Positions 1-11,046 of a stretch of DNA of 64,000 nucleotides are shown piece after piece (the stretch's first letter is position 1; every line of letters begins with the position of its first letter). A program made the position numbers and the translations under genes. A model generated the notes under the pieces. That model was not told the origin of the DNA and searched no databases. It saw only the letters and a program-made list of their open reading frames with translations. Origin of the DNA: Oasisia sp. SBJ-2009 (lineage: Eukaryota; Annelida; Polychaeta; Sabellida; Siboglinidae); NCBI GenBank assembly GCA_964017155.1, contig OZ024861.1, forward strand, positions 49,536,513 through 49,600,512, read 5' to 3'.

Positions 1-210
1 GTTGTACGAATGTGCACGCGCCAGTGACGTAAGCGGTTTACGTCACTGGCGCATAGGTCTCAAGATGGCAGCGCCCTGAATCCAACATGGAGTGTTTCTG
101 GTACAATTATACTATAATTCATTGTTTATTAACGATATTTGTGCACAGTTATTATGTACAACCAATATCTTATACAGATTTAAGTAAATGGTGTGAATCT
201 CTCACTTTAA
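1..210 (+). mobile_element. Partial MITE related to the 41.1-kb element
   Basis: The hairpin GCGCCAGTGACGTAA...TTACGTCACTGGCGC and the following ~150 bases match the right half of the element at 41092-41629. The right terminus is deleted after CTCTCAC, just before TTTAA. The left part lies outside the window. Confidence 0.65.
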
Positions 211-245
211 GTGTTTTTGTCATGGCGCCATTTTGTTCTCCCCAG

Positions 246-344
246 GACGCCATGAAGCTGGCCCTCGAGGACGGAGACAGGCCGACTCAGGGCAAATGTT
301 TGTGCTGCTTTGCCGACATTCACCGTAACGGAAATGACGTACAG
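246..344 (+). CDS. RAPSN: rapsyn exon (first visible), TPR region
   Basis: Acceptor ttctccccag, donor gtgagc; 33 codons, phase 0 at both ends. It encodes [17 protein letters not shown] and [10 protein letters not shown], a conserved rapsyn TPR segment. Confidence 0.88.
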
Positions 345-401
345 GTGAGCGCTACCCATAATCCTGCATGCGTCGGTGTTGTTCTCCGAAGGTATCCGAA
401 G

Positions 402-451
<50 letters not shown>

Positions 452-528
452 ATATATATATATATATAAAACATATATATACATATATATAATATATAAT
501 ATATAATATATAATATATAATATATAAT

Positions 529-580
<52 letters not shown>

Positions 581-624
581 CATATATATAATATATAATA
601 ATATATAATAATATATATATATAC

Positions 625-675
<51 letters not shown>

Positions 676-723
676 CATACATATATATAATATATAATAA
701 TATATAATAATATATATATATAC

Positions 724-791
<68 letters not shown>

Positions 792-3700
792 GATGTATCC
801 AGGTTGCTGAGCAAACTTCGTCAAGCGATCAAAAAATGGCAGCCAGAACAATTGCTCATCACATAATTGGGTGAAATTACGGTTTAAAAAAATGTTCTTC
901 ATAACAACAAATCTAAGGGAGTGTTAAAGTGTCAAATGTATACAGTACTGCTTGCTGTAGAAGTCAAGCGCGGTAGTAAACTCACTCACTCACTCACTCA
1001 CTCACTGTGTCGTCGTTATTTCAGCGCGCCATCCCCCGGTACGAGGCGGCCGTCAGCATCATGGTGGAGATTGGCGACCGCTACGGGCAGATCGAGGCTC
1101 TGTCGGGCATGGCGAAGACCATGCTGGCCATGAAACAGATCAACAAGGTGAGTGCCGGCTGTGGTCCGGTCGTAGGTTCAAACGGACAAAATCTGGTAGG
1201 TTAATTATTAAATCAGTTTCATGCTACATAGTATATATAAAACTAGTCTATTTTGATTAATCGCCCAAATGTTTTCATTAAAGACTATACTTCACGGGGA
1301 ACGATTTAAAAAAAAACGGGCAACCTAACCCTAACGGATCTCAGTCCTTTACGTGTAACGTCATGTTTTCAAGACTGCAAAGTAGCCTACTGCAGATCGA
1401 CAAAATCGTCGAACAGATGGCGCGCAGGAGGCGGAGCCGTCCCATACGACCTCTGTTTGCGTCGTGACGTGTCGCACTTTCTCCCAAATACACGTCCTAT
1501 AATCCATATGTATGAACCCAGAGGATGTCACCGACACTGCTCTGCCTGTGTTAGGTGACAGTCTCATTCGGTACATTCCCACTGCTGATAACGTTGCGTG
1601 CGTCATTGACAGACCAGTGTCAACACGGCGCCTGCTTGCTCTTCAGACTTGGGTCCAACACACACGCGCGCACGCACTCACGCACGCACGCACGCACGCA
1701 CACAGACACACACACACTCACACACACTCACTCACACACACACACACTCACACACTCACACACACACGCTCGCACGCACACACGCACGCACACACATACA
1801 CACACGCACATACACACACACGCGCGCACACACACTCGCACGCGCGCACACGTTCACACGCGCGCACGCGCACACAGACGCACACACGCACGGGCGCACA
1901 CACACGTACACACGCACGGGCGCACACACACACGCACGCACGTACGCACGCACACACACACACTCTGTCATCAAGCTGAATTGAATTTCTTTTCTGGATC
2001 ATTATCTCCCGTTTGCCTGTGCAAAATGTGGGTCTGTTTCAAATTATTTCTTCAATTGGAATTAATAGATTTTCCCATATGACAGTAAGTGACTCTGTTG
2101 TTAGCAGTGGGAGTCCAGCATCATGCCTGAATTGACTGCTCTGTCTTTTCATGGTCTTCCTCTTTTACTTGGTTCTCTGTAGTGTTATTTATAGGCAATT
2201 TGTATTAGGCCGTAGCTTGCCGTACAACAGACGTGTCCAGACCACCGGAGTCTTCTATGTCTGGTGACATCTGATATAGATTCAGAGGTGAACGTCTCTT
2301 CTCTCTCGTGACTGTTTCGCAGTCTGTCAGCCCTTGTGACACCTCTAATGGCCCGCAAGCAACGTATCTCGTAAACTTCAAGGCCCCGTATCTCCAGGTA
2401 TCCTGTTGTCCATGTTTCTGCACACTTGATCCCTATAGAGCGCAATGGCTCAGGGGTAGAGCTTCGGCCTCTCGACTACGAGAACCCGGGTTCGAATCCT
2501 GTGCTGCGGTGTTAAAACCTTGGGCAAGTTTTTCACTCGACATTGCTCCAGTTCACTCAGCTCTATAAATGAGTACCTGGTAGTGGTGGATATGTGTACG
2601 AGCAGCCTTCGCGCACTAATTGTAGCATATGGCTGGATGCCTCCCCGACAAGCTGAGATGGTGTCTGAGTGAACAGGTCTGTCAGGAAAGTAAAGTGCAA
2701 AGCGCTTTGAACGGTCCTGAGGACTGGATACTGCGCTATACAAAAACTTCCCTTGCCTTTTTTGTTTTTATATAGGCAGTATAAGAACTCGACAATCTGG
2801 TTTTCATTCTCCATATAAAAACCACGGACAGGCATGTACGCTACATGCGTGTAAAGGCCCCCAATCTGTCCGTGTTTGTTGCCTTTGGTCCACCGTGCCG
2901 AGGCCGACGATCGACCGGGTCAGATCACTTACTCCGTCCAGCGGCCACGCCGTCCTGGCGCACTCGTCGGCGCCACTCCGTATCTCCGTCATCTCCCGTT
3001 GTTGTCGCTCGGACCGAACGCTTTTAATCCATTAACGGCCAAGTGCTCGCCATTGACGCTTGGTCAAGAGTCGCTATTCTGCCAGCGGCGGGTCTGTGGC
3101 AGATCGTTTCAGTGGACCCAAACCCGCCATTCTAACGGAAACCGAGTACGGTGCGATCAGTATCTCTCGCGCCCAGCTGCGGAAATTAGCGATCCGATTA
3201 GGCCTAGAAAAATAAATACCTTGTTTCCGATTTCCCGACCGACCCTACATAATGCATGCGACCCAATAACTGTTTATGGGTTGACTAAAATAAAAATAAA
3301 AAGCTCCGACCGACCCTGACTAAGACGACTGACATTTATGTTTTTATTTTTAAAAACTTATGTCACCGTTCGGCTTCCGTAGTTTCAATCGCAATTGGGT
3401 CAATTCGAGATATTCATTTGCTACAAAGACGCTCATTGGCTGTGAGCGTGGCCGCGTCACGAATGACATGATTGCATGCACTAAGCGTGGAAAATGGCTG
3501 CACGTATTTTGGCCATGAGATTTAGTTTGTGCCCGCACATTCCGGCTAAAAAAACATCTCGTCCTTCAGTGGTACGCTGCAAAAACTGTTCCAGACATAC
3601 CATCCACCTCTGGACCCAGATAATTATGTGCAAACGGCACATAATTCTTCATTCGGCGAGATTTCTCTCGATCAGTTGGATGTGTTTGGCATCAACACGG

Positions 3701-4581
3701 TGGAGTTTCGTTGTCAGGCCAAAGACTTCGATCGATTTAGGTTTTTTAAAAAACTACAAAATCCCTACCTACCCTATTTTGAAGAGCATAATTTATTAAA
3801 AAAAAGTTAAAAATGCCGACCTACCCTATTTTGAAGAGCATAAAAAGTTAAGATAAAAAAAAAATTCTCGACCTACCGACCCTATTTTTTCCAAGCATGA
3901 AATCGGAAACAAGGTTTTTATTTTCCTAGGCCTTAACGAAGTGAACACTGCAGTGGCGACATCTGGAGGGTTAGCGGCGAGTAACACTCATACATGCTGT
4001 GTCGTCACTCATAGGCGATGTTATATCGAACCAAAAACAAATAACAAATACGAATATTGTTTTTATTATTATACTGGCAGTACATATTCGTGATTTCTAT
4101 TATGCACCGTTAAAAGCAAATGAGAAAGTCTGTCAAACGTTAAACTACTGGATCTGCTTTATTTATCATAATAAAATATAACGCATGGCTTCAACTCTTT
4201 ATAACCCAGAGGTAATGATTGCTTATTGTGAAAACATATTTGGTTGTGTAATTGTACAAACATGGATATATTATGCTGTAAGTAATATTTTTTATAATAT
4301 CAACGACGCAATAAGGCAATAATATGAATGTGGGCACTAACATCATTATATTTAAAAATGTGTACATACTTTTTGTGTTTCATATGGACTTAGTAAGAAA
4401 CAGTAAGAAAACTACATATTATTGTTGTTAGTTATTTTCTACATGGTGATGTAGTATTATTTTGTCACCTTAACGGATAATTTATTTATAATAAACGAAG
4501 AATAATACGCCGAGGGGGACATATTTTGCAATCAGTTTGGATGCGTAAACGCATGCGCATGCGCAGGCATTCTTGCTCAGC

Positions 4582-4613
<32 letters not shown>

Positions 4614-7600
4614 GCGCGCGCCCAAGACCAATATGCGTACGAGCTGGAGTTTATGCGAATGCGCGCATGTTCACGTGGGTGTGTATAATCCTGTATATGT
4701 CAAGTGTATATGCCGTGTGTCCGGTTGTCTACCATGTGTTCGTGTGTGTCTATATTGTGTTCATGTATACCTAACGTGAATTCGTTGGTCTACCGTGTGC
4801 TTGTGGTTATACTTGCCTGCCCTACAACAGAGCGTGCTACCGCAATTTCGAGTACTTCATCTAGAAACAGAAACACCCGCGTGTTGCTGCTAATGATCGA
4901 GTTCAGTCAAGAGTAACACACGAGGGACTAATATTGATTCGAATGCAGTGTCTGCTATTTGGATCTGTCAGTCGCCCAATTACTAGAAGAAATAACGTTA
5001 ATTGGACGTTTCACAGCTAACGTTGTTGTGATTGCAGGCGCTAGATTACAACGCTAAAGCTCTCGATTTGGCAAACAACATTGGCAATAAGGTAAGTCTT
5101 CATATCAATAATAACAAGGCAACTTCTTTTCGCGAAAATCATATGGAACCAAGCTCAGATATGCATCAAGACAAACATTTGTTATCCATCTCAAAACCAA
5201 TAAGCAGTATACTTCTATACGAGTCGACAATGAATTGATGGATATACCAAGAAGCTAATGTGGCTGTGTCTTGTGAAAAAGTTATTAGTTTTAATTACGG
5301 CCGAATTTTGCAACATTTTGAACTGATCCAACTCTAAGAAGGTGCAACAACCAAACCTTACTTCTCGTGTTAATATTAATTCTAGGTACAGTAATTAAAC
5401 CAGAATTAGAAGATCGAAACTGGACAGACGTACACGAATAAGCAACGCATGTAAATATGCTGGTTGCTTACATGAAATTGCCTGTTAGGTAATGATGCAT
5501 ACCTTAAAAGTGACATGCAATATTGGACAGAAAACCAATAATAGTACTTCAGATCTGACCTACATCCCAGCAAGCCAGGGGTCGTTGCGCCACGCTGGTA
5601 AGGTAGAGTTGGTACTGACGTAATCAGCTGCAGCGACGCCTGGCGGGCGAGGATGGTTGAGTATGAAAACTGTGGAGACATAGTCACAACCCTTGCTAAA
5701 AATTAGAAAATGTCGGCTTAGCCTAGAAGGCAATATTGCGGTTAACGGAATTGCTGTAGAAGGCGTATCATGGACAAGTGCAATTGCAATCTTTTGCAAA
5801 GGTAAATATCGACAGAAACAGCGTCATCATTACCATCATCATCATTGTGCAGCCATAATGTCCCAAAGCGAATGCATGCTGATTCCACATCTTTCTATAT
5901 TGCGCTATCCTCTGCCAGAAGGTACCCTTCCAGTAGTTGTCTAGTTCATCTCTCCGCCGTCTCGCCGGTCTTCGTCTAGGTCTTTTCCCTTCATATGGTT
6001 TCCAGGTGTTGATACTCGACGACCATCGGTTTTCCCGTATTCTGCTGACGTGTCCTGCCCAGGTACACTTCTGTCTTCTGACTTGTTCACTCACGTCTGT
6101 GACCATTGTCTTTTCTCTTATCCAGATGTTTGTTTTTCTATCCCAGTATGTGATATTTAACATACTCCTTTCCATCTGTGTTTGTGAGGCTGTTAGCTAG
6201 TTCTTTGCTTGGGTGGTGAGTGCCCGTGTTTCAGCGCCGTATGCCATTGCTGGAAGTACGCATGAGTTGTAGACTTGTCTCTTCAAGCATGTTCCAATTA
6301 CCCTTGAAGATGTCGCGATGCTTGGCGAATGCTCTCCATCCAGCTGTAGTTCTTCTTCTTCTTCTTCTTCTTCTTCTTCTTCTTCTTCTTCTTCTTCTTC
6401 TTCTTCTTCTTCTTCTTCTTCTTCTTCTTCTTCTTCTTCTTCTTCTTCTTCTTCTTCTTCTTCTTCTTCTTCTTCTTCTTCTTCTTCTTCTTCTTCTTCT
6501 TCTTCTTCTTCTTCTTCTTCTTCTTCTTCTTCTTCTTCTTCTTCTTCTTCTTCTTCTTCTTCTTCTTCTTCTTCTTCTTCTTCTTCTTCTTCTTCTTCTT
6601 CTTCTTCTTCTTCTTCTTCTTCTTCTTCTTCTTCTTCTTCTTCTTCTTCTTCTTCTTCTTCTTCTTCTTCTTCTTCTTCTTCTTCTTCTTCTTCTTCTTC
6701 TTCTTCTTCTTCTTCTTCTTCGCCTTTTCCCACTAGGTGGGGTCAGCGGCCCGAATTCTTGATTTCCAGAATGTTCTGTCCTGTGCATCCTCCGGGGTGA
6801 TCCGCAGTGCCATCCGCAGTGCCTGCATATCCCTTCGCACGTAATCCATCCATCTCCCTCTTGGTCTCCCTCTTGACCGTTTTCCTGGCCCTCTCATGTC
6901 ACCAACTGCTCTCACTTCGTTTTCTTCCATTCTCTGCATGTGTCCATACCAGCGTATTCTCATTTCTCTTTACGTTCTCTTGTATGCTACTCCTCCTTTC
7001 TGATGTCCACACTCTTTACTTTGTCTCTCAATGGTACTCCTTTTATTCTTCTCAACATCGAGAACCTTCTTTCTAACTGTCCAACATTCTGCTCCATACA
7101 GAAGTACTGGTCTAATGACAGTCATGTAGTTCTTCTTTCTACAGCGTAAACATATAGACTAATCTACACCGCCTCTTGCAGATGCACATGCTGCGCTGCC
7201 GCATTCTCCTGACTGACATCTACCGGCTGGTTGGAGACACGCGCATGGTGGCCGAGGAACAGTTACGGTGTCGCCGTCTGCAAGAGGACATGCAACTCAT
7301 ATGTCGCGCCTGTAACAAATGTCTCGGTGAGAGCCCCAACCACTTGGAGTTCTTGCCGTGCTGCCACCTGGTGCACAACAGGTGCGTATCCCGTGCTGAC
7401 GCCAACTAAGGTGTTGTTTGGGAGGGAGGTAGGGAGGGAGGAGGGAGGGAGGGAGGGAGGGAGGGAGGGAGGGAGGGAGGGAGGGAGGGAGGGCGGGCGG
7501 GCGGGCGGGCGGGCGGGCGGGCGGGCGGGCGGGCGGGCGGGCGGGCGGGCGGGCGGGCGGGCGGGCGGGCGGGCGGGCGGGCGGGCGGGCGGGCGGGCGG

Positions 7601-8591
7601 GCGGGCGGGCGGACGGACGGACGGACGGACGGACGGACGGACGGACGGACGGACGGACGGACGGACGGACGGACGGACGGACGGACGGACGGACGGACGG
7701 ACGGACGGACGGACGGACGGACGGACGGACGGACGGACGGACGGACGGACGGACGGACGGACGGACGGACGGACGGACGGACGGACGGACGGACGGACGG
7801 ACGGACGGACGGACGGACGGACGGACGGACGGACGGACGGACGGACGGACGGACGGACGGACGGACGGACGGACGGACGGACGGACGGACGGACGGACGG
7901 ACGGACGGACGGACGGACGGACGGACAGACAGACACAGAGATAGAAAGACAGAGATACATAGAGACGGAGATAGAGAGAAAGAGAGAAAGAGAGAAAGAG
8001 AGAAAGAGAGAAAGAGAGAAAGAGAGAAAGAGAGAAAGAGAGAAAGAGAGAAAGAGAGAAAGAGAGAAAGAGTGAAAGAGAGAAAGAGAGAAAGAGAGAA
8101 AGTGAGAAAGTGAGAAAGTGAGAAAGAGAGAAAGAGAGAAAGAGAGAGAGAATGTTTATGAGGTGAATGGGTGATTATACAGCCAGATATCCGTCTTCAA
8201 ATAAGGGCCCCGGGCTGTGGCGACTGGCGAAGTCAGCTGCTATAATTTTATTCTACGGTTTACGCAGACGACCAGCCGGGGGTGCTGTAGGGCAACGCAA
8301 CGATTACAGACTTGCGAGGTTGATTGTCCAACAACAACCTAGCACTGAAACCTAACAACGAGAGACAGATCCTTCCGAAATCTTGCGTATGTCACGGGAC
8401 AGATACTATACAATTATATAGAACGATTTCATATAAACGGAACTCCTACCTCTGCCTGAATGACACGCTCCATTTTCAGGTGTGCCTACGAGACAACAAG
8501 ACGAAGCTCGTCGAAAAACAACAGATCCAGCAAATTCATCAGCTGTCCGACGTGCAGCAAAGACGTACCCAAAGACTCCGTCTACTTGTGA
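246..8591 (+). CDS. RAPSN: Rapsyn (43 kDa receptor-associated protein of the synapse), 3' part, five exons
   Basis: Rapsyn is a peripheral membrane scaffold that clusters nicotinic acetylcholine receptors at the neuromuscular synapse; in the known family it has an N-terminal myristoylated TPR array, a coiled coil and a C-terminal RING-H2. Joined exons 246-344, 1025-1147, 5038-5091, 7182-7381 and 8480-8591 give 195 residues and a stop, all in phase. Recognisable blocks are [18 protein letters not shown], then [18 protein letters not shown] (TPR helices), [11 protein letters not shown], and a RING-H2 of the form [21 protein letters not shown]. The spacing and order match vertebrate rapsyn, about 412 aa in the family, so roughly half the protein and the start codon lie upstream. 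The C-terminal tail after CPTC is short, as in the family. The first visible exon lies 36 bp from a MITE remnant. Introns carry LINE, SINE and microsatellite DNA. Family identity is inferred from recalled homology, not a search. Confidence 0.9.
402..788. repeat. (TA)n low-complexity array
   Basis: Nearly pure TA dinucleotides with interspersed ATAATATAT variants, in the first visible rapsyn intron. Open frames in it are artefacts. Confidence 0.95.
1025..1147 (+). CDS. RAPSN: rapsyn exon (second visible), TPR region
   Basis: Acceptor ttatttcag, donor gtgagt; 41 codons, phase 0. It encodes [19 protein letters not shown] followed by [20 protein letters not shown]-rich compared with the flanking introns. 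Confidence 0.9.
1656..1965. repeat. (CA)n/(CACG)n array
   Basis: Mixed CACACA, CACGCA and CACTCA repeats, about 310 bp, rapsyn intron. Confidence 0.95.
2210..2420 (-). mobile_element. LINE reverse-transcriptase C-terminal remnant
   Basis: Minus-strand frame reads [20 protein letters not shown] and then [11 protein letters not shown], the typical end of a non-LTR retrotransposon ORF2. Truncated at both ends. Confidence 0.7.
2436..2760 (+). mobile_element. tRNA-derived SINE, family 1, copy 1
   Basis: Pol III A box (TGGCTCAGGGGTAGAGC, 2445-2461) and B box (GGTTCGAATCC). A conserved body and the 3' end GGACTGGATACTGCGCTATA follow. Related copies lie at 27784, 33771, 44281, 48100 (minus) and 17949. 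Confidence 0.85.
3199..3936. mobile_element. TIR-flanked DNA element, ~740 bp, unclassified
   Basis: Terminal inverted repeats of about 36 bp (3199-3234 and 3899-3936): TAGGCCTAG...ACCTTGTTTCCGATTTC in inverted orientation, each followed inward by a CCGACCGACCC-like motif. The interior has two short overlapping open frames (3494-3799, 3628-3810) that I do not recognise as a transposase. Confidence 0.6.
3937..5037. other. rapsyn intron, mostly unique sequence
   Basis: AT-rich DNA with a short GCGT/GCGC-rich stretch around 4545-4625 (CGTGCGTGCG repeats). No exon, RNA gene or known element seen. Confidence 0.5.
5038..5091 (+). CDS. RAPSN: rapsyn exon (third visible), short TPR exon
   Basis: Acceptor gtgattgcag, donor gtaagt; 18 codons, phase 0. 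It encodes [18 protein letters not shown], corresponding to the family segment ending in (E/N)xGNK. Confidence 0.85.
5092..5765. other. rapsyn intron, no recognised feature
   Basis: Unique-looking AT-rich sequence between the third visible exon and the LINE at 5.8 kb. Confidence 0.45.
5780..6349 (-). mobile_element. RTE-like LINE 3' fragment, degraded (element A)
   Basis: Minus-strand pieces read [72 protein letters not shown] and [20 protein letters not shown], in the order of an RT C-terminus but with frameshifts and stops. An ATG-trinucleotide run at its 3' side (about 5825-5845) looks like the element's tail. Confidence 0.8.
6350..6721. repeat. (TTC)124 trinucleotide microsatellite
   Basis: About 372 bp of uninterrupted TTC. 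On the minus strand it is (GAA)n directly after the 3' end of a LINE fragment, which suggests growth from the LINE tail. Confidence 0.97.
6722..7146 (-). mobile_element. LINE 3' fragment (element B)
   Basis: Minus-strand frames read [33 protein letters not shown], then [20 protein letters not shown] and [18 protein letters not shown], an ORF2 C-terminus with frameshifts. It ends at the rapsyn acceptor region. The same family recurs at 52.6 kb. Confidence 0.8.
7182..7381 (+). CDS. RAPSN: rapsyn exon (fourth visible), end of TPR array and start of RING-H2
   Basis: Acceptor cctcttgcag, donor gtgcgt; 66 codons plus 2 nt. It encodes the last helices ([18 protein letters not shown]) and the first six zinc ligands of the RING-H2: CRACNKC, then [10 protein letters not shown], whose last cysteine is completed in the next exon. 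A very long tetranucleotide array begins 38 bp after the donor. Confidence 0.92.
7420..7940. repeat. Compound tetranucleotide array GGGA-GGGC-GGAC-AGAC
   Basis: Blocks of (GGGA)n to about 7491, (GGGC)n to 7611, (GGAC)n to about 7923, then a few AGAC. Adjacent motifs differ by one base and borders are sharp. Long open frames on both strands are artefacts. Confidence 0.97.
7970..8150. repeat. (GAGAAA)n hexanucleotide array
   Basis: About 30 units of AGAGAA/AGTGAA directly after the tetranucleotide array. Confidence 0.95.
8480..8591 (+). CDS. RAPSN: rapsyn terminal coding exon with CPTC zinc ligands
   Basis: Acceptor cattttcag; 1 nt completes the Arg codon before Cys. The frame reads [14 protein letters not shown], then [18 protein letters not shown] and TGA (8589-8591). 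CPTC supplies the last two RING-H2 ligands. The longer overlapping open frame in another phase (8324-8698) is a shadow. Confidence 0.88.
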
Positions 8592-9227
8592 GGCGTTGCC
8601 TACGCGCAGGCGGAAATGACATCATCGTGATTATTGCGTCATCTCAGCGCGACTCGCTACGGACGTTTAACGTTTACTCGATACGTCTGTCATGTTGACG
8701 TTGACCTACATAAGATTAGGCCTACGATTTTTATGTGGGATTGCGTCTTGTAAAATGCAATGCTAGTTTGTAACTGGTCATTACAATTACTGCGACGAAA
8801 ACAAAAAAACGTAGCGAATATGTCGATTTTTACAAGAGCATAAGAGTCGAAAGATATAAATCCCTAGTCATGGACAGGATTACATAGACGTGATTTTTTT
8901 TAAGTGTGCGCATATTTACTACTAGATATATTTATTTAGGAAAAATAGAAACCTGCTTACATAATTGGCCGCGGCAGTCATGGGTCAACCACTTCAAGCC
9001 GAGTCAAAACGAATTTAGATTGTGTTTTTCTTGTGTAATGTGATGATTACAACTATGTTGCTATTTTTGCAGTTATTTCCCATGACACTTTGTGTTTGTA
9101 GATTTTTTATTAGGATTATGAAAATCCGTATGCGAGTAACCGAATAATCTTGTTATATTTTACATCCTTCTGACGGTTTCGCTACTGTATGAATTAATTT
9201 GTTTTCATAAAGGCTGCCGGAAATAAA
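8592..9227 (+). other. RAPSN: rapsyn 3' untranslated region (inferred)
   Basis: AT-rich sequence without coding potential from the rapsyn stop to the first good polyadenylation signal. No repeat family was recognised in it. Extent is inferred only from the stop codon and the AATAAA at 9222. Confidence 0.5.
9222..9227 (+). terminator. putative rapsyn polyadenylation signal AATAAA
   Basis: AATAAA about 630 bp after the rapsyn stop and before the 9.3-9.8 kb GT array. The cleavage site itself cannot be located. Confidence 0.45.
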
Positions 9228-9337
9228 TACACTATCAAATAGATGTGTTAATGTGGTTGTCACGCTGTGTCACCGGCCTGAGTTGTCGTTTTAATTTGTG
9301 ACAAATGACGTGGTTGCTAATAATATGTAGACATAAT

Positions 9338-9800
<463 letters not shown>

Positions 9801-9839
9801 TGCAGCGTGCTTGCGTGCGTGTATGCCCCATGAGTTAGA

Positions 9840-10664
9840 CCTATTTGAATATGCACTATTGCATGACCCTCCACAGGGAATGTGAAATGTGAAGTGACGC
9901 AGTGAGGCGACGCTGCTGAGTTGGACACAATTATCGTGTCTTTCAATATCGGGAATGAAACCGAACGAGAGCAGAACACCTAGGTCTAGTGTGAAGATAC
10001 AACCGCACGGTGGCGAAACATTTTCAACGGTCCACTTCACGTATTCCGAGACAGCGCGTGGTGCAGCGTGATAGCACGAGATCTGTGTCGACGTTTTTAC
10101 CTGACTTCAAGGAGTACAATTGGAATTTTTTTTAGTGTACCCCAAGACTACGGTCTATGGATTCGCTCCTTCTATAATGCGAGGTTTAGCGATTTAGCAA
10201 ATGACAGCATGCATTGATACCCGGCGGAAACTGCAACGGTGACTGTACTAGTTGTCCATTGAACACCTCATTCTTGCTGGTGTGCCCTGCCACTTCGCCA
10301 GCCCCTGGTTCTTCTTACGTTAGTGTTCTTCTTGTCGCTGCTTTTGGCCTACCACTTTTAAAATAAAAATTGGGTTGAGGGTAAACCCAGCTGTGTCAAC
10401 ACCATTAGGTGTGGAGGACACAGATACTGAGTTACCTGTAACCGGAACGGATCGCAAATAGTGAGGATAAGTTGTGAAGACAAACTAGCACAGCCGATCA
10501 CTTTGAAGATAAATATGTTACACATGAATTAACGTAGCTCTGCAACTTGTGGTGTCCCCCGTGGATAACATCCAAACTGCTCATGGAAAACCATCTATTG
10601 GCATTGCAACAAATCGTGTTTCTCTTTAATGAATCTTTCGAACTTCAACAATACGTATACAATA
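9840..10664. other. intergenic DNA between convergent rapsyn and DNAJB13
   Basis: About 0.8 kb with no long open frame, no recognised repeat and no RNA gene. It separates the 3' ends of two convergent genes. Confidence 0.5.
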
Positions 10665-10670
10665 TTTATT
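10665..10670 (-). terminator. putative DNAJB13 polyadenylation signal (AATAAA on minus strand)
   Basis: TTTATT on the plus strand, about 220 bp beyond the DNAJB13 stop codon at 10890. Confidence 0.4.
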
Positions 10671-10889
10671 AAGTATAAGACACAAACAATTAGACATAAT
10701 GACAATAAAACTCATTAATAAAAATAGTCATAATAAACATCTGCGCGTTCGCTTTTCTGTGGCGCCGCCTAACGATCAACATGTGCATATTGTTTCTTCC
10801 TGCAGACGGTTGCGGTCGCTCCGATACGTGCCCGCGCACACGGGTCGCTCCCGCAAGCGCAGCGCTTCCCGTAGTCTGGGATCACAAAC

Positions 10890-11046
10890 TCAGTGCGCTG
10901 TCAACGCTCGTCGGATGAGTTCCTTCTGGAATGGTACCAGCCTTGAAGGGAAGTTAATGTCGAATTCAATTATGAGGTCGCCACGCTTGTCCGGCTGTCC
11001 GCTGATCGGCATCCCCTCGCCCGGAACGTCTTTCCGGTAGGACGGA
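10890..11046 (-). CDS. DNAJB13: DNAJB13 exon 7 (C-terminus and stop)
   Basis: Acceptor gttattccag. It encodes [37 protein letters not shown] and [12 protein letters not shown], with TGA at 10892-10890. Confidence 0.93.

Noticed and set aside
87..452. 121-codon plus-strand frame beginning before the first rapsyn exon
   Set aside because: It reads through a MITE remnant and into a TA repeat. The real exon border is the acceptor at 245/246.
2436..2510. tRNA-like genes at the SINE heads (also 27784, 33771, 42800)
   Set aside because: A and B boxes are present but the sequences do not fold into a full cloverleaf with acceptor stem and continue into conserved SINE bodies, so they are retroposon promoters.
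6197..6800. Poly-Glu, poly-Arg, poly-Leu and poly-Ser frames
   Set aside because: All are frames of the (TTC)n microsatellite plus LINE flanks.
7231..7960. [11 protein letters not shown] and PSVRPSVRP frames
   Set aside because: Readings of the tetranucleotide array running out of the rapsyn RING exon. The exon ends at 7381 by splice signal and by continuation of the RING in the next exon.
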